A stretch of 64,000 nucleotides of DNA from Stenotrophomonas sp. ZAC14D1_NAIMI4_1. GTDB lineage: Bacteria; Pseudomonadota; Gammaproteobacteria; Xanthomonadales; Xanthomonadaceae. The DNA is taken from the NCBI RefSeq assembly GCF_003086775.1, contig NZ_CP026001.1:2816407-2880406 (forward strand), written 5' to 3'. Each line of letters starts with the position of its first letter. Position 1 is the stretch's first letter. This document shows, one piece after another, positions 24,338-33,531 of the stretch. The notes under the pieces are model-generated. The model did no database searches, was not told the DNA's origin, and saw only the letters and a program-made list of their open reading frames with translations. Made by a program: the position numbers and the translations under genes.

Positions 24338-24427
24338 TGGCGGAGAGAGTGGGATTCGAACCCACGGAAGGTTTAACCCTTCGCCGGTTTTCAAGACCGG
24401 TGCCTTAAACCGCTCGGCCATCTCTCC
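24338..24427 (-). tRNA. tRNA-Ser (anticodon UGA), CCA encoded
   Basis: Read on the minus strand, the gene has acceptor arms GGAGAGA/TCTCTCC, D-arm GCCGAGCGGTTTAAGGC, anticodon stem-loop CCGGTCTTGAAAACCGG with anticodon TGA, a long variable arm (GAAGGGTTAAACCTTC, typical of tRNA-Ser), the T-arm GTGGGTTCGAATCCCAC, discriminator G and an encoded CCA. It decodes UCA. tRNA-Ser genes are common insertion sites, and the AT-rich island lies at its 3' side. Confidence 0.96.
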
Positions 24428-24552
24428 AATCGGGGTCCCGGTTGCCCGGGCAGCGGCGTATTCTCGCACGTGAAGCGCATTTGCCCAAGACCACCCTTGC
24501 CCCTGCCCTTCGCATCCGGCACGGTGGGGCATCATCTGCAACCGGAGCCGCC

Positions 24553-25611
24553 ATGGCCCACCTCGATCTGGCGAACCTGCGCACCTGCCTGCTGGACGAC
24601 ACCCAGCTGGCCGCGGTCGCCCTGACCCGCAGCTTCGCCGGCCATCTCCCGGTCAACAGTGGGCACCTGGTGGTCTGCGATCCGCTGGTCCAGGCCGAGG
24701 CCCCAGCGCTGGCCGACTACACCGCCCCGGTGGGCCTGCATCCGGTCGAGATCATCGTGCACAGCGGCCGCCCGGCACTGGCCGTGGTCTGGTTCAAACC
24801 GCGCCAGGCACTGACGGTATCGGCCCTGCACTGGCAGATGGCGCGCTGGACCACGCAGGACCTGACCGGCTTGGACGAGGACAGCTTCATTGGCTACCCG
24901 GTCGACGCCGGCATCGGTTGCTTCATGGACACCGATACCCAGCAGGCGCTGCTTGCGCTGATCGATCAGGGCAACGAAGCATGGTCCGATGCGCTGATCG
25001 ACCACGACGGCCTGGATGAAGGCGCTGAGTACCGTCCTTGGGGCCAGGATTCGCCGCATGGTCTGGTCGTGTTCACCAGCGGCTGGGGCGACGGCGTCTA
25101 TCCCAGCTACTGGGCGCTGGATACGTCCGGCATTCCGGTGGCACTGGTCACCGATTTCCTGTGCATCGAAGGCGGTGATGGGCGCGACGAGCGTGAGATT
25201 GCCGACCAGGCCTATCGCGACAGTCTTGCGCCCGAGGAAGCCGAGGCATTGGCGCAATTGGTGGCAGCGGTGAAGCGTGATGACGCGGATGCGCTCCGCG
25301 CGCTCCTGAAGGATGCACCACAGCGGGCCAACCAGATCGAGCCCGGCTGCGGCGGTACTGCACTGTTCGAGGCGATCCGCCTGGACCGCCCGCAGGCGCT
25401 GCGGGAACTGCTGCAGAGCGCCGCGCTACCGGCAATGCCCCAGAGCCTGCACACGAGCAAGGTGACCAGTTATCTGGACTACGCGCACCTCCTTAAGAAG
25501 CCACGCAGCCCGGAGCTGATGGCCATGCTGGAGGCGCCGGTCGTTGCCACGCCTGCAACGGTGGCAAAGGCTCGGCCTGGCTTCTGGGCTCGGTTGTTTG
25601 GGCGCAGGTAG
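24553..25611 (+). CDS. DUF4241 domain protein with C-terminal helical repeat region
   Basis: 352 aa. The N-terminal two thirds carry DUF4241 signatures: LVVCDPLVQ, VGLHPVEIIVHSGRPALAVV, YPVDAGIGCFMD and WGDGVYPSYWALDTSGIPVA. The C-terminal part (about 240-340) has the composition of one or two degenerate ankyrin-type repeats (DADALRALLKDAP, GTALFEAIRLDRPQALRELL). It is cytoplasmic by prediction, with no signal peptide. The domain is widespread and its function is unknown; it is sometimes found near toxin-immunity genes. The start at 24553 is where homology begins, with CCGGAG upstream. Core-like GC content marks the return from the island. Confidence 0.82.
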   Translation: MAHLDLANLRTCLLDDTQLAAVALTRSFAGHLPVNSGHLVVCDPLVQAEAPALADYTAPVGLHPVEIIVHSGRPALAVVWFKPRQALTVSALHWQMARWTTQDLTGLDEDSFIGYPVDAGIGCFMDTDTQQALLALIDQGNEAWSDALIDHDGLDEGAEYRPWGQDSPHGLVVFTSGWGDGVYPSYWALDTSGIPVALVTDFLCIEGGDGRDEREIADQAYRDSLAPEEAEALAQLVAAVKRDDADALRALLKDAPQRANQIEPGCGGTALFEAIRLDRPQALRELLQSAALPAMPQSLHTSKVTSYLDYAHLLKKPRSPELMAMLEAPVVATPATVAKARPGFWARLFGRR

Positions 25612-25630
25612 CAGGTGCCGGAAACAGCAA

Positions 25631-25653
25631 CGCCGGGCATGGCCCGGCGCTAC
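25631..25653 (-). repeat. SMAG palindrome
   Basis: Minus-strand GTAG followed by the self-complementary CGCCGGGCCATGCCCGGCG, a common SMAG variant, between the convergent DUF4241 and LysR genes. Confidence 0.75.
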
Positions 25654-25687
25654 CTTTCAAAGCTCAGCGTGAGCGGTGAGGCAGGCC

Positions 25688-26680
25688 TCAGCCTGCATCC
25701 ACCGCCAGCGCACCCAGCGCACTGGCCTTGATCTTCTCCTTGGCCTTCTCGCACGCGCCGCCGCAATCCAGGCGCGAGGCCTCCAGCTGCGGCGGCAGGT
25801 GTTCGGCCAGGAAATCGATGAACACGCGCACCGCCGGCAGCAGGCCGCGGCGCGAGGCGAACACGGCGTGGCACACGCCCTGCGGCAGCGACCAGTCCGG
25901 CAGCACCACTTCCAGCTCGCCATTGCGCACGGCTTCGGCGCAGACGGTTTCCGGCAGCATGGTGATGCCGAAGCCGTCCTTCACCATGCTCTGCAGCAGC
26001 GGGAAATCGAAGCCGGCCACGCGCGGCTGCAGGTCCACCCGGCGCACTTCGCCTTCGGGGCCATGCAGTTCCCAGCGCTGGCGCGCTTCGTCCTCGCTGA
26101 TGCTGAGGGTGACGTGCTGGGTCAGCTCTTCCGGGTCCTTCGGGCGGCCGGCGCGGTCCAGGTACTTCGGGCTGGCCACCAGCAGTTCCTGCACCTGGCC
26201 GAAGCTGCGCATCACCAGGCTGCCGTCGTCATCCAGGCGCGAACGCACGCGCAGGGCCACGTCGTAGCCTTCATTGATGATGTCCACGCGGCGGTTGCTG
26301 ATGTTCAGCTGCAGGCGGACCTTCGGGTACTGCTCGAGGAACTTGGGCAGCAGCTTGGGCAGCTGCATCTGCGCCAGCGAGACGGGTACGCTGGCACGCA
26401 CGACGCCGCGCGGCTCGGCGCTGAGGCGATCGACCACCTCGCGCGCGGCCTGGGCCTCGGCCAGCATGGTCTGTGCGTGGCGGTGCACGCTGGTGCCAAC
26501 GTCGGTAACGGCAAAGCGGCGCGTGGAGCGCTGCAGCAGGCGCACGCCCAGGTCTGTCTCAAGCTGGCTGATACGGCGGCTCAGGCGCGATTTGGGGATG
26601 CCCAAGGCGCGCTCGGCGGCAGCGAAACCACCGTGGTCGACGACCATGGCGAAGTAGTACAGGTCATTCAGGTCATGCAT
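25688..26680 (-). CDS. LysR-family regulator divergent from azoreductase
   Basis: 330 aa. The N-terminal HTH is FAMVVDHGGFAAAERALGIP then SRLSRRISQLETDLGVRLLQ, typical of LysR regulators. The C-terminal effector domain has the two-lobe pattern (IINEGYDVALRVR; DGFGITMLPETVCAEAVRNG). An unusual Cys-containing tail (LDCGGACEKAKEKIK) follows. It is divergent from an FMN azoreductase, with a partial palindrome between them, and likely activates that gene in response to quinone- or azo-type stress. It resembles the QseD/AzoR-adjacent LysR group, but orthology is not claimed. Confidence 0.9.
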   Translation of the reverse strand: MHDLNDLYYFAMVVDHGGFAAAERALGIPKSRLSRRISQLETDLGVRLLQRSTRRFAVTDVGTSVHRHAQTMLAEAQAAREVVDRLSAEPRGVVRASVPVSLAQMQLPKLLPKFLEQYPKVRLQLNISNRRVDIINEGYDVALRVRSRLDDDGSLVMRSFGQVQELLVASPKYLDRAGRPKDPEELTQHVTLSISEDEARQRWELHGPEGEVRRVDLQPRVAGFDFPLLQSMVKDGFGITMLPETVCAEAVRNGELEVVLPDWSLPQGVCHAVFASRRGLLPAVRVFIDFLAEHLPPQLEASRLDCGGACEKAKEKIKASALGALAVDAG

Positions 26681-26686
26681 ACCCGA

Positions 26687-26702
26687 GTTCCATATCTAGA
26701 AC
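26687..26702. promoter_or_regulatory. Candidate LysR operator
   Basis: The dyad GTTC-N8-GAAC (GTTCCATATCTAGAAC) lies just upstream of the LysR start in the divergent gap with the azoreductase gene. LysR proteins usually bind such an interrupted palindrome close to their own promoter. Confidence 0.45.
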
Positions 26703-26805
26703 AATTCGTGGCATTGAACCATCTTTATCCCGCCCATGCAACAACCTATCGTTCTCTCCGTCGGCGGCAAACACCGCCCCTCCTTCCAGAACATAGGTGA
26801 CTGCC

Positions 26806-27390
26806 ATGAAGCTTCTGCATCTCGACGCCAGCGTGCTTGGCGACAACTCCGTCTCCCGCCAGCTGACCGCCGCGGTGGTCGCTCAGTTCAAGAACCAGAT
26901 CGACGGCCTGCAGGTCGATTATCGCGATCTTGACGCCAATCCGGTACCTCATCTGCGCAGCAGCTCGCTGGCTGGTGTGGATGCCGCCGAGGCGACCGAT
27001 GCTGAACAGGTGATGCAGCAGTTCCTGGCAGCGGACATCCTGGTCATCGGCGCGCCGATGTACAACTTCAGCATTCCGTCCACGCTGAAGGCCTGGATCG
27101 ACCGCGTTGCCGTGGCCGGCCGCACCTTCAAGTACACCGAGAACGGCCCGGTGGGCCTGGCCGGCGGCAAGCGCGTGATCGTGGTCAGCGCCCGTGGCGG
27201 CATCTACACCGATTCGCCGGCTGACTTCCAGGAGCCCTTCCTGCGCCAGGTGTTCGCCTTCATGGGCATCGACAACGTCGAGTTCGTGCGCGCCGAGGGC
27301 ATTGCCTACTCGCCGAAACACCGCGAAGACGCCATTGCCGGCGCGCTGTCGGCACTGCCGTCGCACGCTGCCGAAGAAGTGGCTGCATAA
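26806..27390 (+). CDS. azoR: FMN-dependent NADH-azoreductase
   Basis: 194 aa flavodoxin-fold quinone/azo reductase that uses NADH and FMN for two-electron reductions. Signatures: MKLLHLDASVLGDNSVSRQL at the FMN phosphate loop, IGAPMYNFSIPSTLKAWIDR and the C-terminal VVSARGGIYTDSPADFQEPF. Start ATG 26806 is preferred over an in-frame GTG nine bases upstream, because AGGTGA (26795-26800) then sits at proper distance. It is divergent from a LysR regulator and followed by a good terminator, so it is a single-gene unit. Likely role: quinone and electrophile detoxification. Confidence 0.92.
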   Translation: MKLLHLDASVLGDNSVSRQLTAAVVAQFKNQIDGLQVDYRDLDANPVPHLRSSSLAGVDAAEATDAEQVMQQFLAADILVIGAPMYNFSIPSTLKAWIDRVAVAGRTFKYTENGPVGLAGGKRVIVVSARGGIYTDSPADFQEPFLRQVFAFMGIDNVEFVRAEGIAYSPKHREDAIAGALSALPSHAAEEVAA

Positions 27391-27482
27391 GTACTGCGTT
27401 CCAGCGATCGGCGCCCTCCCCCCTCCTCGTCGGGGGCGCTGATTGCGGGCCGGGAGTCCCTCCCCCATCCTGGCCCACCCCG

Positions 27483-27510
27483 ACGGCTCCGCTTTGCGGG
27501 GCCGTTTTTT
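27483..27510 (+). terminator. Rho-independent terminator after azoreductase
   Basis: A 10-bp stem ACGGCTCCGC/GCGGGGCCGT with one G-T pair and a TTT loop is followed directly by a run of six T. It ends the azoreductase transcript. Confidence 0.8.
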
Positions 27511-27537
27511 GTTGCGCGCTGCCGGTAGGCTGGGGGC

Positions 27538-27888
27538 ATGGACTACATCGTGACGGCTGCGCACCGCAGCGAATTTCCGCACCCGATCACCCTGCGCCGT
27601 GGGCAGGCGCTGGTGGTGGGCGAGCGTTATGAAGGCCCCGAGGGCTGGGAAGACTGGTTTCTGTGCCAGGCCGAGGGGCAGGAACCGGGGTTCGTGCCTG
27701 CGCCGGTAATCGGGCGCAGTGCGCAGGGTGACGCGTTTGCCACGGAGGATTACTGCGCGCGGGAGCTGGATGTCGAGCCGGGGCAGCGGCTGCGCGGGGT
27801 GCGCACGCTCAATGGTTGGGCGTGGTGCGTGCCGGAGACGGGCGAGCCCGGGTGGGTGCCGTTGGAGAAGGTGCAGGTTGTGGGGTGA
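27538..27888 (+). CDS. Small SH3-like domain protein
   Basis: 116 aa. It contains two SH3-like repeats: RRGQALVVGERYEGPEGWED with WFLCQAEGQEPGFVPAPVIG, and VEPGQRLRGVRTLNGWAWCV with PGWVPLEKVQV. Each has the ALYDF-like start and the GWVP end of bacterial SH3-type folds. There is no signal peptide, so it is probably cytoplasmic. Function unknown; annotated elsewhere as a ligand-binding SH3 protein. It starts 27 bp after the azoreductase terminator, so it has its own promoter, and it is followed by a cluster of SMAG repeats. Confidence 0.72.
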   Translation: MDYIVTAAHRSEFPHPITLRRGQALVVGERYEGPEGWEDWFLCQAEGQEPGFVPAPVIGRSAQGDAFATEDYCARELDVEPGQRLRGVRTLNGWAWCVPETGEPGWVPLEKVQVVG

Positions 27889-27897
27889 TCGCGGGGT

Positions 27898-28092
27898 TCA
27901 TCCACGCATGGCGTGGATCTACTGCATCGGCGCGTAAATCCACGCCGTACGTGGATGCGGGACCGCGCAATGCGCGACCAGTTCAGTAGATCCACGCCAT
28001 GCGTGGATGCCTTGCCACGCCATGCGTGGATGCGGGACCGCGCAATGCGCGGTTCCCCACCCCAAAACGCCGGGCATGGCCCGGCGCTACCG
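27898..28092. repeat. Cluster of SMAG/GTAG palindromes with tandem units
   Basis: At least five palindromic units lie between the SH3 gene and serS. One in minus orientation (27900-27922), a GTAA variant (27934-27957) and a GTAG unit (27986-28009) carry the CCACGCC/GGCGTGG type stem. Another copy lacks GTAG (28015-28034). The spacer GCGGGACCGCGCAATGCGCG occurs twice (27957 and 28032). A GCCGGGC-type unit closes the cluster (28069-28091). These are not CRISPR repeats: the units are palindromic, variable and in both orientations. Confidence 0.8.
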
Positions 28093-28095
28093 GGT

Positions 28096-29418
<1,323 letters not shown>

Positions 29419-29489
29419 TTATACGGATTTCTGCCGCCCGGTTCATTCCCGCCATGGCAGAATCGGGGCATTCCCTGCTGGTCCGGTCC

Positions 29490-30128
29490 ATGTCTGCACC
29501 CCGCTCATCGCCTGCCAAGTCGTTCACCGTGCATATCCCGCGCAACGCCCTGAAGATCGCCGGCATCGCCTTCGGCGTGGGCGTGCTGCTGTTCGTGGTG
29601 GTCTGGTTGACCGGCCGCGACAAGGAATTCTTCCGCGCCGATGATCCGGCCACGCAGACCCCGCAGGAAACCGCGCAGGTCGAGCCGCTGCCCGAGCCCC
29701 TGGCCGCGGCGGCCGGTTCCAGCGACATGCCCGATGCCAAGCCGGCGCCGGTGCAGGAGGAAGCGCCGAAGCTGGTGGAAACCGCCCCGCCGCCGCCGGC
29801 CAGCATTGAGCCGGCCCCGGCCGCACCGGGCGGCACCGCCCCGGCCACGGGCAACAGCCAGCCGATGCCCGTGGCGGGCCAGTCGCCGCCGCCGGCCTAC
29901 CCGTCCGGCGCCCTGCGTCGTGGCGAGTCCGGCAGCGTGGTGGTGCGGGTGGACGTCGATGCCACCGGCTACGCCAACAACATCACGGTGATCCAGCGCA
30001 GCGGCTCGCGTGACCTGGACCGCGCGGCCACCGACGCGGTGCGCCGCTGGCGCTTCACCCCCGCGCTGAGCAATGGCCAGCCGGTGCCGGGCTCCATTGA
30101 AGTGCCGTTTGACTTCAAGCCGCAGTAA
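29490..30128 (+). CDS. TonB-like protein (TonB C-terminal domain, energy transducer)
   Basis: 212 aa. Architecture is that of TonB: a short cytoplasmic start, one membrane helix (IAGIAFGVGVLLFVVVWLTG), a Pro/Ala/Glu-rich periplasmic linker (residues about 55-125) and a C-terminal TonB domain beginning PPAYPSGALRRGESGSVVVR and ending DAVRRWRFTPALSNGQPVPG. It probably passes inner-membrane energy to outer-membrane receptors or is a TonB paralogue. No ExbB/ExbD genes are adjacent. An in-frame ATG at 29454 is an alternative start; neither has a good Shine-Dalgarno. Stenotrophomonads carry many TonB-dependent receptors, and one is in this window at 49.8 kb. Confidence 0.82.
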   Translation: MSAPRSSPAKSFTVHIPRNALKIAGIAFGVGVLLFVVVWLTGRDKEFFRADDPATQTPQETAQVEPLPEPLAAAAGSSDMPDAKPAPVQEEAPKLVETAPPPPASIEPAPAAPGGTAPATGNSQPMPVAGQSPPPAYPSGALRRGESGSVVVRVDVDATGYANNITVIQRSGSRDLDRAATDAVRRWRFTPALSNGQPVPGSIEVPFDFKPQ

Positions 30129-30246
30129 CTGAACGCATCCCGGCAGGCAACCTGAACCCTGCCGGTTGCGTTGACGCAACGCTGACACACCGCTACACCG
30201 GCTCGGGCAAGACTCTGGGCGTCGTTACTGACGCGAGGAGTCTGCA

Positions 30247-30810
30247 ATGAGTGCTACTACCCATGAACACCTTCATTCCCCGCATCTGCAGCAGGACGTG
30301 AGCGAGCGCCCGCAGCGCACGTCGCCGTGGCTGTGGATGGCCCTCATCGTGGCGATGTTTGCTGCTGCGCTGATGTGGCTGCGTTTTTCGGGCCAGGAAG
30401 ACGTGGCGCCGGCCCCGGTGGGCGAGCGCATGCTGCCGGCCAGCGAGACCCCTGTGGCAACGGCCCCGGCAGCCCGCAACGCGGCCCCGGCCAGCGAGCA
30501 GCGCAAGGCGGCCCCGGCCGTACGCAACCGTGAGGCGCGTCCGCTGGCCAGCAATGGCAAGCCGAGCTACCCGCCCACTGCGCTGCGCAACGGCGTGCAG
30601 GGCAGCGTGATTGCCAGCCTGGACGTGGATACCCGCGGCAACGTGACCAACGCGAGCATCGTGTCGCGTAGTGGCGAGCGCAGCCGTGACCTGGATCGTT
30701 CGGTGCTGAACACCGTGCAGGGCTGGAAGTTCCAGCCGGCCATGCAGGACGGCCGTGCGGTGGCGAGTGTGGTGCGCGTGCCGGTGGATTTCCGTACCGA
30801 GCAGCGTTGA
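30247..30810 (+). CDS. Second TonB-like protein
   Basis: 187 aa with the same plan as its neighbour: one membrane helix (WLWMALIVAMFAAALMWLRF), an Ala/Pro-rich linker and a TonB C-terminal domain (KPSYPPTALRNGVQGSVIAS to VQGWKFQPAMQDGRAVASVV). The start has a strong AGGAG at 30236-30240. The two genes are about 120 bp apart with a GTTGCG-TTGA-CGCAAC hairpin between them, so the second may be expressed separately. A clear terminator follows. Divergence of the TonB domain suggests a different receptor set. Confidence 0.82.
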   Translation: MSATTHEHLHSPHLQQDVSERPQRTSPWLWMALIVAMFAAALMWLRFSGQEDVAPAPVGERMLPASETPVATAPAARNAAPASEQRKAAPAVRNREARPLASNGKPSYPPTALRNGVQGSVIASLDVDTRGNVTNASIVSRSGERSRDLDRSVLNTVQGWKFQPAMQDGRAVASVVRVPVDFRTEQR

Positions 30811-30836
30811 TCGCGAGCGAGGGGTTCGTGATCGGG

Positions 30837-30866
30837 AGACGGAGGCTTCGGCCTCCGTCTTTTTTT
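30837..30866 (+). terminator. Rho-independent terminator after the second TonB-like gene
   Basis: A perfect 10-bp stem AGACGGAGGC/GCCTCCGTCT with a TTCG tetraloop is followed by a run of T. The stem is flanked by T and A tracts, so it may serve both strands. Confidence 0.9.
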
Positions 30867-30888
30867 GCCGGCCAGCGGCCGGCACTAC
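30867..30888 (-). repeat. SMAG palindrome
   Basis: Minus-strand GTAG followed by TGCCGGCCGCTGGCCGGC, the GCCGGCC-type SMAG variant, directly behind the terminator and before the aroA stop codon. Confidence 0.7.
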
Positions 30889-30891
30889 CGA

Positions 30892-32202
30892 TCATGCCGC
30901 CAGGTTGAAACCGGCGCTGCGGGCCAGTCCGTCGAAATCCGGGAAGGACGTGGCGACGTTGGCGATGTCGTTGATGCGCACTTCGCCGCCGCTGATCTGG
31001 CCGGCAATGGCAAACGCCATCGCGATGCGGTGGTCACCGTGGCTTTCGATGGTGCCGCTGCCCAGGGTGACGCCACCGTGCAGCGTGGCGCCGTCCTCGG
31101 TTTCATCCACCTGCATGCCCAGCGCGCGCAGGCCGGTGGCCATGGCCGCCAGGCGGTCCGATTCCTTCACCCGCAGCTCGGCAGCGCCGGTCACCACGGT
31201 CTGGCCTTCGGCTGCGGCGGCAGCCACGAACAGGGCCGGGAATTCGTCGATCATGTCCGGCACAAGCGCTTCGGGAATGCGCGCGCCCTTCAGCGGGGCG
31301 TAGCGCACCACCAGGTCGGCCACCGGCTCACCGCCCTGCTCGGCCGGATTCTCTTCGGTGATGTCCGCGCCCATCAGGCGCAGCGCGTGCAGCAAGCCAG
31401 TGCGGCGCGGGTTGAGGCCGACCTGCTTCAGGCGCAGCTCGGACCCCGGGATGATGCTGGCGGCCACCAGGAAGAAGGCCGCAGAAGAGAAATCGGCCGG
31501 AACAACAATGTCGGTGGCGCGCAGGCGCTGGCCGCCATGCAGGCGGGCCTTGCCCGGCGAGAACTCGATGTCCACGCCGAAGGCCGACAGCATGCGCTCG
31601 GTGTAATCGCGGGTCGGGTGCGGTTCGAGCACGCTGGTTTCGCCCTGTGCGTACAGGCCGGCCAGCAGCACGGCCGACTTCACCTGCGCGCTGGCCACCG
31701 GCGAGGCGAAATCAATACCCTGAAGCGACTGGCCGCCATGGACGTGCAGCGGCGGCGTGCCATCGCTTTCGGTGTCGATCTTCGCGCCCATCTGCGCGAG
31801 CGGGCCGGTGACGCGGCGCATCGGCCGGCCGGACAGCGATTCATCACCCACCAGGGTGCAGTCGAACGCCTGGCCTGCCAACAGGCCGGCCAGCAGGCGC
31901 ATGCCGGTGCCGGCGTTACCGCAGTCCAGCGGCGCGCTGGGGGCCTGCAGGCCGTCGATGCCGACACCGTGGACGACGCGCTGCGACGCACTGGGGGTCT
32001 CGATGCGCACGCCGAGCTGGCTGAAGATGCGCGCGGTGGCACGGGTGTCTTCGCCTTCCAGGAAGCCCTCGATATGCGAGGTGCCATCGGCCAGCGCGGC
32101 AAACATCACCGAGCGGTGCGAGACCGACTTGTCGCCGGGAATGGTCAGGCTGCCCTGCAGCGGCTGGCCCTTGCGGGCGATCCAGTGTTGCGCGTTGCTC
32201 AT
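30892..32202 (-). CDS. aroA: 3-phosphoshikimate 1-carboxyvinyltransferase (EPSP synthase)
   Basis: 436 aa. It joins PEP to shikimate-3-phosphate in the sixth step of the shikimate pathway. Signatures: PGDKSVSHRSVMFAALADG, DCGNAGTGMRLLAGLLAG, KSAVLLAGLYAQGET, RVKESDRLAAMATGLRALG and HGDHRIAMAFAIAG. The sequence NAGTGMR has the usual alanine/glycine pattern of the glyphosate-sensitive class I/II site. The frame is open to 32274 but homology starts at MSNAQHWIARKG. It is the last gene of a leftward serC-pheA-aroA run, 72 bp after pheA, the classical mixed-function aromatic/serine operon of gammaproteobacteria. Confidence 0.96.
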   Translation of the reverse strand: MSNAQHWIARKGQPLQGSLTIPGDKSVSHRSVMFAALADGTSHIEGFLEGEDTRATARIFSQLGVRIETPSASQRVVHGVGIDGLQAPSAPLDCGNAGTGMRLLAGLLAGQAFDCTLVGDESLSGRPMRRVTGPLAQMGAKIDTESDGTPPLHVHGGQSLQGIDFASPVASAQVKSAVLLAGLYAQGETSVLEPHPTRDYTERMLSAFGVDIEFSPGKARLHGGQRLRATDIVVPADFSSAAFFLVAASIIPGSELRLKQVGLNPRRTGLLHALRLMGADITEENPAEQGGEPVADLVVRYAPLKGARIPEALVPDMIDEFPALFVAAAAAEGQTVVTGAAELRVKESDRLAAMATGLRALGMQVDETEDGATLHGGVTLGSGTIESHGDHRIAMAFAIAGQISGGEVRINDIANVATSFPDFDGLARSAGFNLAA

Positions 32203-32274
32203 CGTTCGATCATTCCGTAAACGCCGGCACGCCGGCGGTGCATCAAAGGGCGCGGCACGCGGCCGCAACGGCAA

Positions 32275-33480
32275 TCAGGGCACGGCCACCGGGTAGGAAC
32301 CCAGCACCTTGATCTGCGCCGAGTGCGCTTCCAGCTCGGCCAGCGCGGCCTGCATCGGCGCATCGTCGATATGGCCGGCCAGGTCGATGAAGAAGCCGTA
32401 TTCCCACTTGCCGTGGTGCGAGGGGCGCGACTCGATGCGGTTCATGCTGATGCCGTGGCGGGCGAACGGGCTGAGCACATCGAACAGCGCGCCGGGCTTG
32501 TCATGGATGAACACCAGCACCGAGGTGCGGTCGTGGCCGGAGGTCGGGAAGATGTTGCGGCCCACCACCAGGAAACGGGTGGTGTTGTCGGCATCGTTCT
32601 GGATGGGCTTGGTGACGACCTTCTTCAGGCCGTACACGTGGCCGGCGCTTTCGCCACCAATGGCGGCCGCGTCGTCGGCATTGCGCGCACGGCGCGCGCC
32701 TTCGGCGTTGCTGGCCACCGGGATCTTTTCGGCCTTGGGCAGGTTGGCGCGCATCCACGCCGAGGTCTGCATGAAGGACTGCGGGTGGCCGTAGACGCGC
32801 TCGATATCCTCCAGGCGGCCACTGCGCGACATCAGGTACTGCTGCACGCGCAGTTCCACTTCACCGCAGATCTTCAGGTTGGAGGTGAGGAACATGTCCA
32901 GGGTGATCTGGATGGTGCCCTGCCCCGAGTTTTCCACCGGCACCACGCCGAAATCGGCGCTGCCCGCTTCCACTTCCTGGAACACTTCTTCGATGCTGGC
33001 CATCGGCAGGCCCATCGCCGAGCGGCCGAAGTGCTTGAGCACGGCCTGCTGGCTGAAGGTGCCTTCCGGACCGAGGTAACCGATCTTCAGCGGTTCCTGC
33101 TGGGCCAGGCAGGCCGACATGATTTCGCGGTAGACGTGCACCAGCACTTCATCGCTGAGCGGGCCTTCGTTGCGGTCCACCACCATGCGCAGCACCTGGG
33201 CTTCGCGCTCGGGGCGGTAGTAATCGACGGCGGCGGCAAGCTTGCCCTTGGCCTTGCCGACCTGGTGGGCGAACTGCGCACGCTCGGCGATCAGGCTCTG
33301 GATGTCACGGTCGATCTGGTCGATCTTGGAGCGTACGTCGGCCAGTGCCAGCGGCGCCTGGGTCGGCACCGGGGTGGTCTTGGACGAGGCCTTGCCCTTG
33401 GCCGCGGCGGCGGCCTTGGCCGGTTCGGCCTTGGCGGACTCGCCCTTCTTCGGCGACTTCTTGCTGGGTTTGCTTGCCAT
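32275..33480 (-). CDS. pheA: Bifunctional chorismate mutase / prephenate dehydratase (P-protein)
   Basis: 401 aa. A Lys/Ala-rich N-terminal extension of about 45 residues precedes an AroQ chorismate mutase domain (VRSKIDQIDRDIQSLIAERA), the prephenate dehydratase domain (KIGYLGPEGTFSQQAVLKHF, VPVENSGQGTIQITLDMF, TTRFLVVGRNIF) and a C-terminal ACT domain with the phenylalanine-binding NRIESRPS. It converts chorismate to phenylpyruvate and should be feedback-inhibited by phenylalanine. The start at 33480 has AAGGA upstream. It lies 51 bp behind serC and 72 bp before aroA. The charged extension is longer than in E. coli PheA. Confidence 0.95.
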   Translation of the reverse strand: MASKPSKKSPKKGESAKAEPAKAAAAAKGKASSKTTPVPTQAPLALADVRSKIDQIDRDIQSLIAERAQFAHQVGKAKGKLAAAVDYYRPEREAQVLRMVVDRNEGPLSDEVLVHVYREIMSACLAQQEPLKIGYLGPEGTFSQQAVLKHFGRSAMGLPMASIEEVFQEVEAGSADFGVVPVENSGQGTIQITLDMFLTSNLKICGEVELRVQQYLMSRSGRLEDIERVYGHPQSFMQTSAWMRANLPKAEKIPVASNAEGARRARNADDAAAIGGESAGHVYGLKKVVTKPIQNDADNTTRFLVVGRNIFPTSGHDRTSVLVFIHDKPGALFDVLSPFARHGISMNRIESRPSHHGKWEYGFFIDLAGHIDDAPMQAALAELEAHSAQIKVLGSYPVAVP

Positions 33481-33531
33481 CGGAATTCCTTGTTGCGGGG
33501 CACGCACCCGACGGTGCGCGCCGTTCATTGC

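Noticed and set aside
18445..24427. Complete integrative element with attachment sites
   Set aside because: I searched the left edge by eye for a copy of the tRNA-Ser 3' end and found none, and no integrase is encoded.
27898..28092. CRISPR array
   Set aside because: Units are palindromic, occur in both orientations, vary in sequence, and have no regular spacer length or cas genes. They are SMAG/REP repeats.
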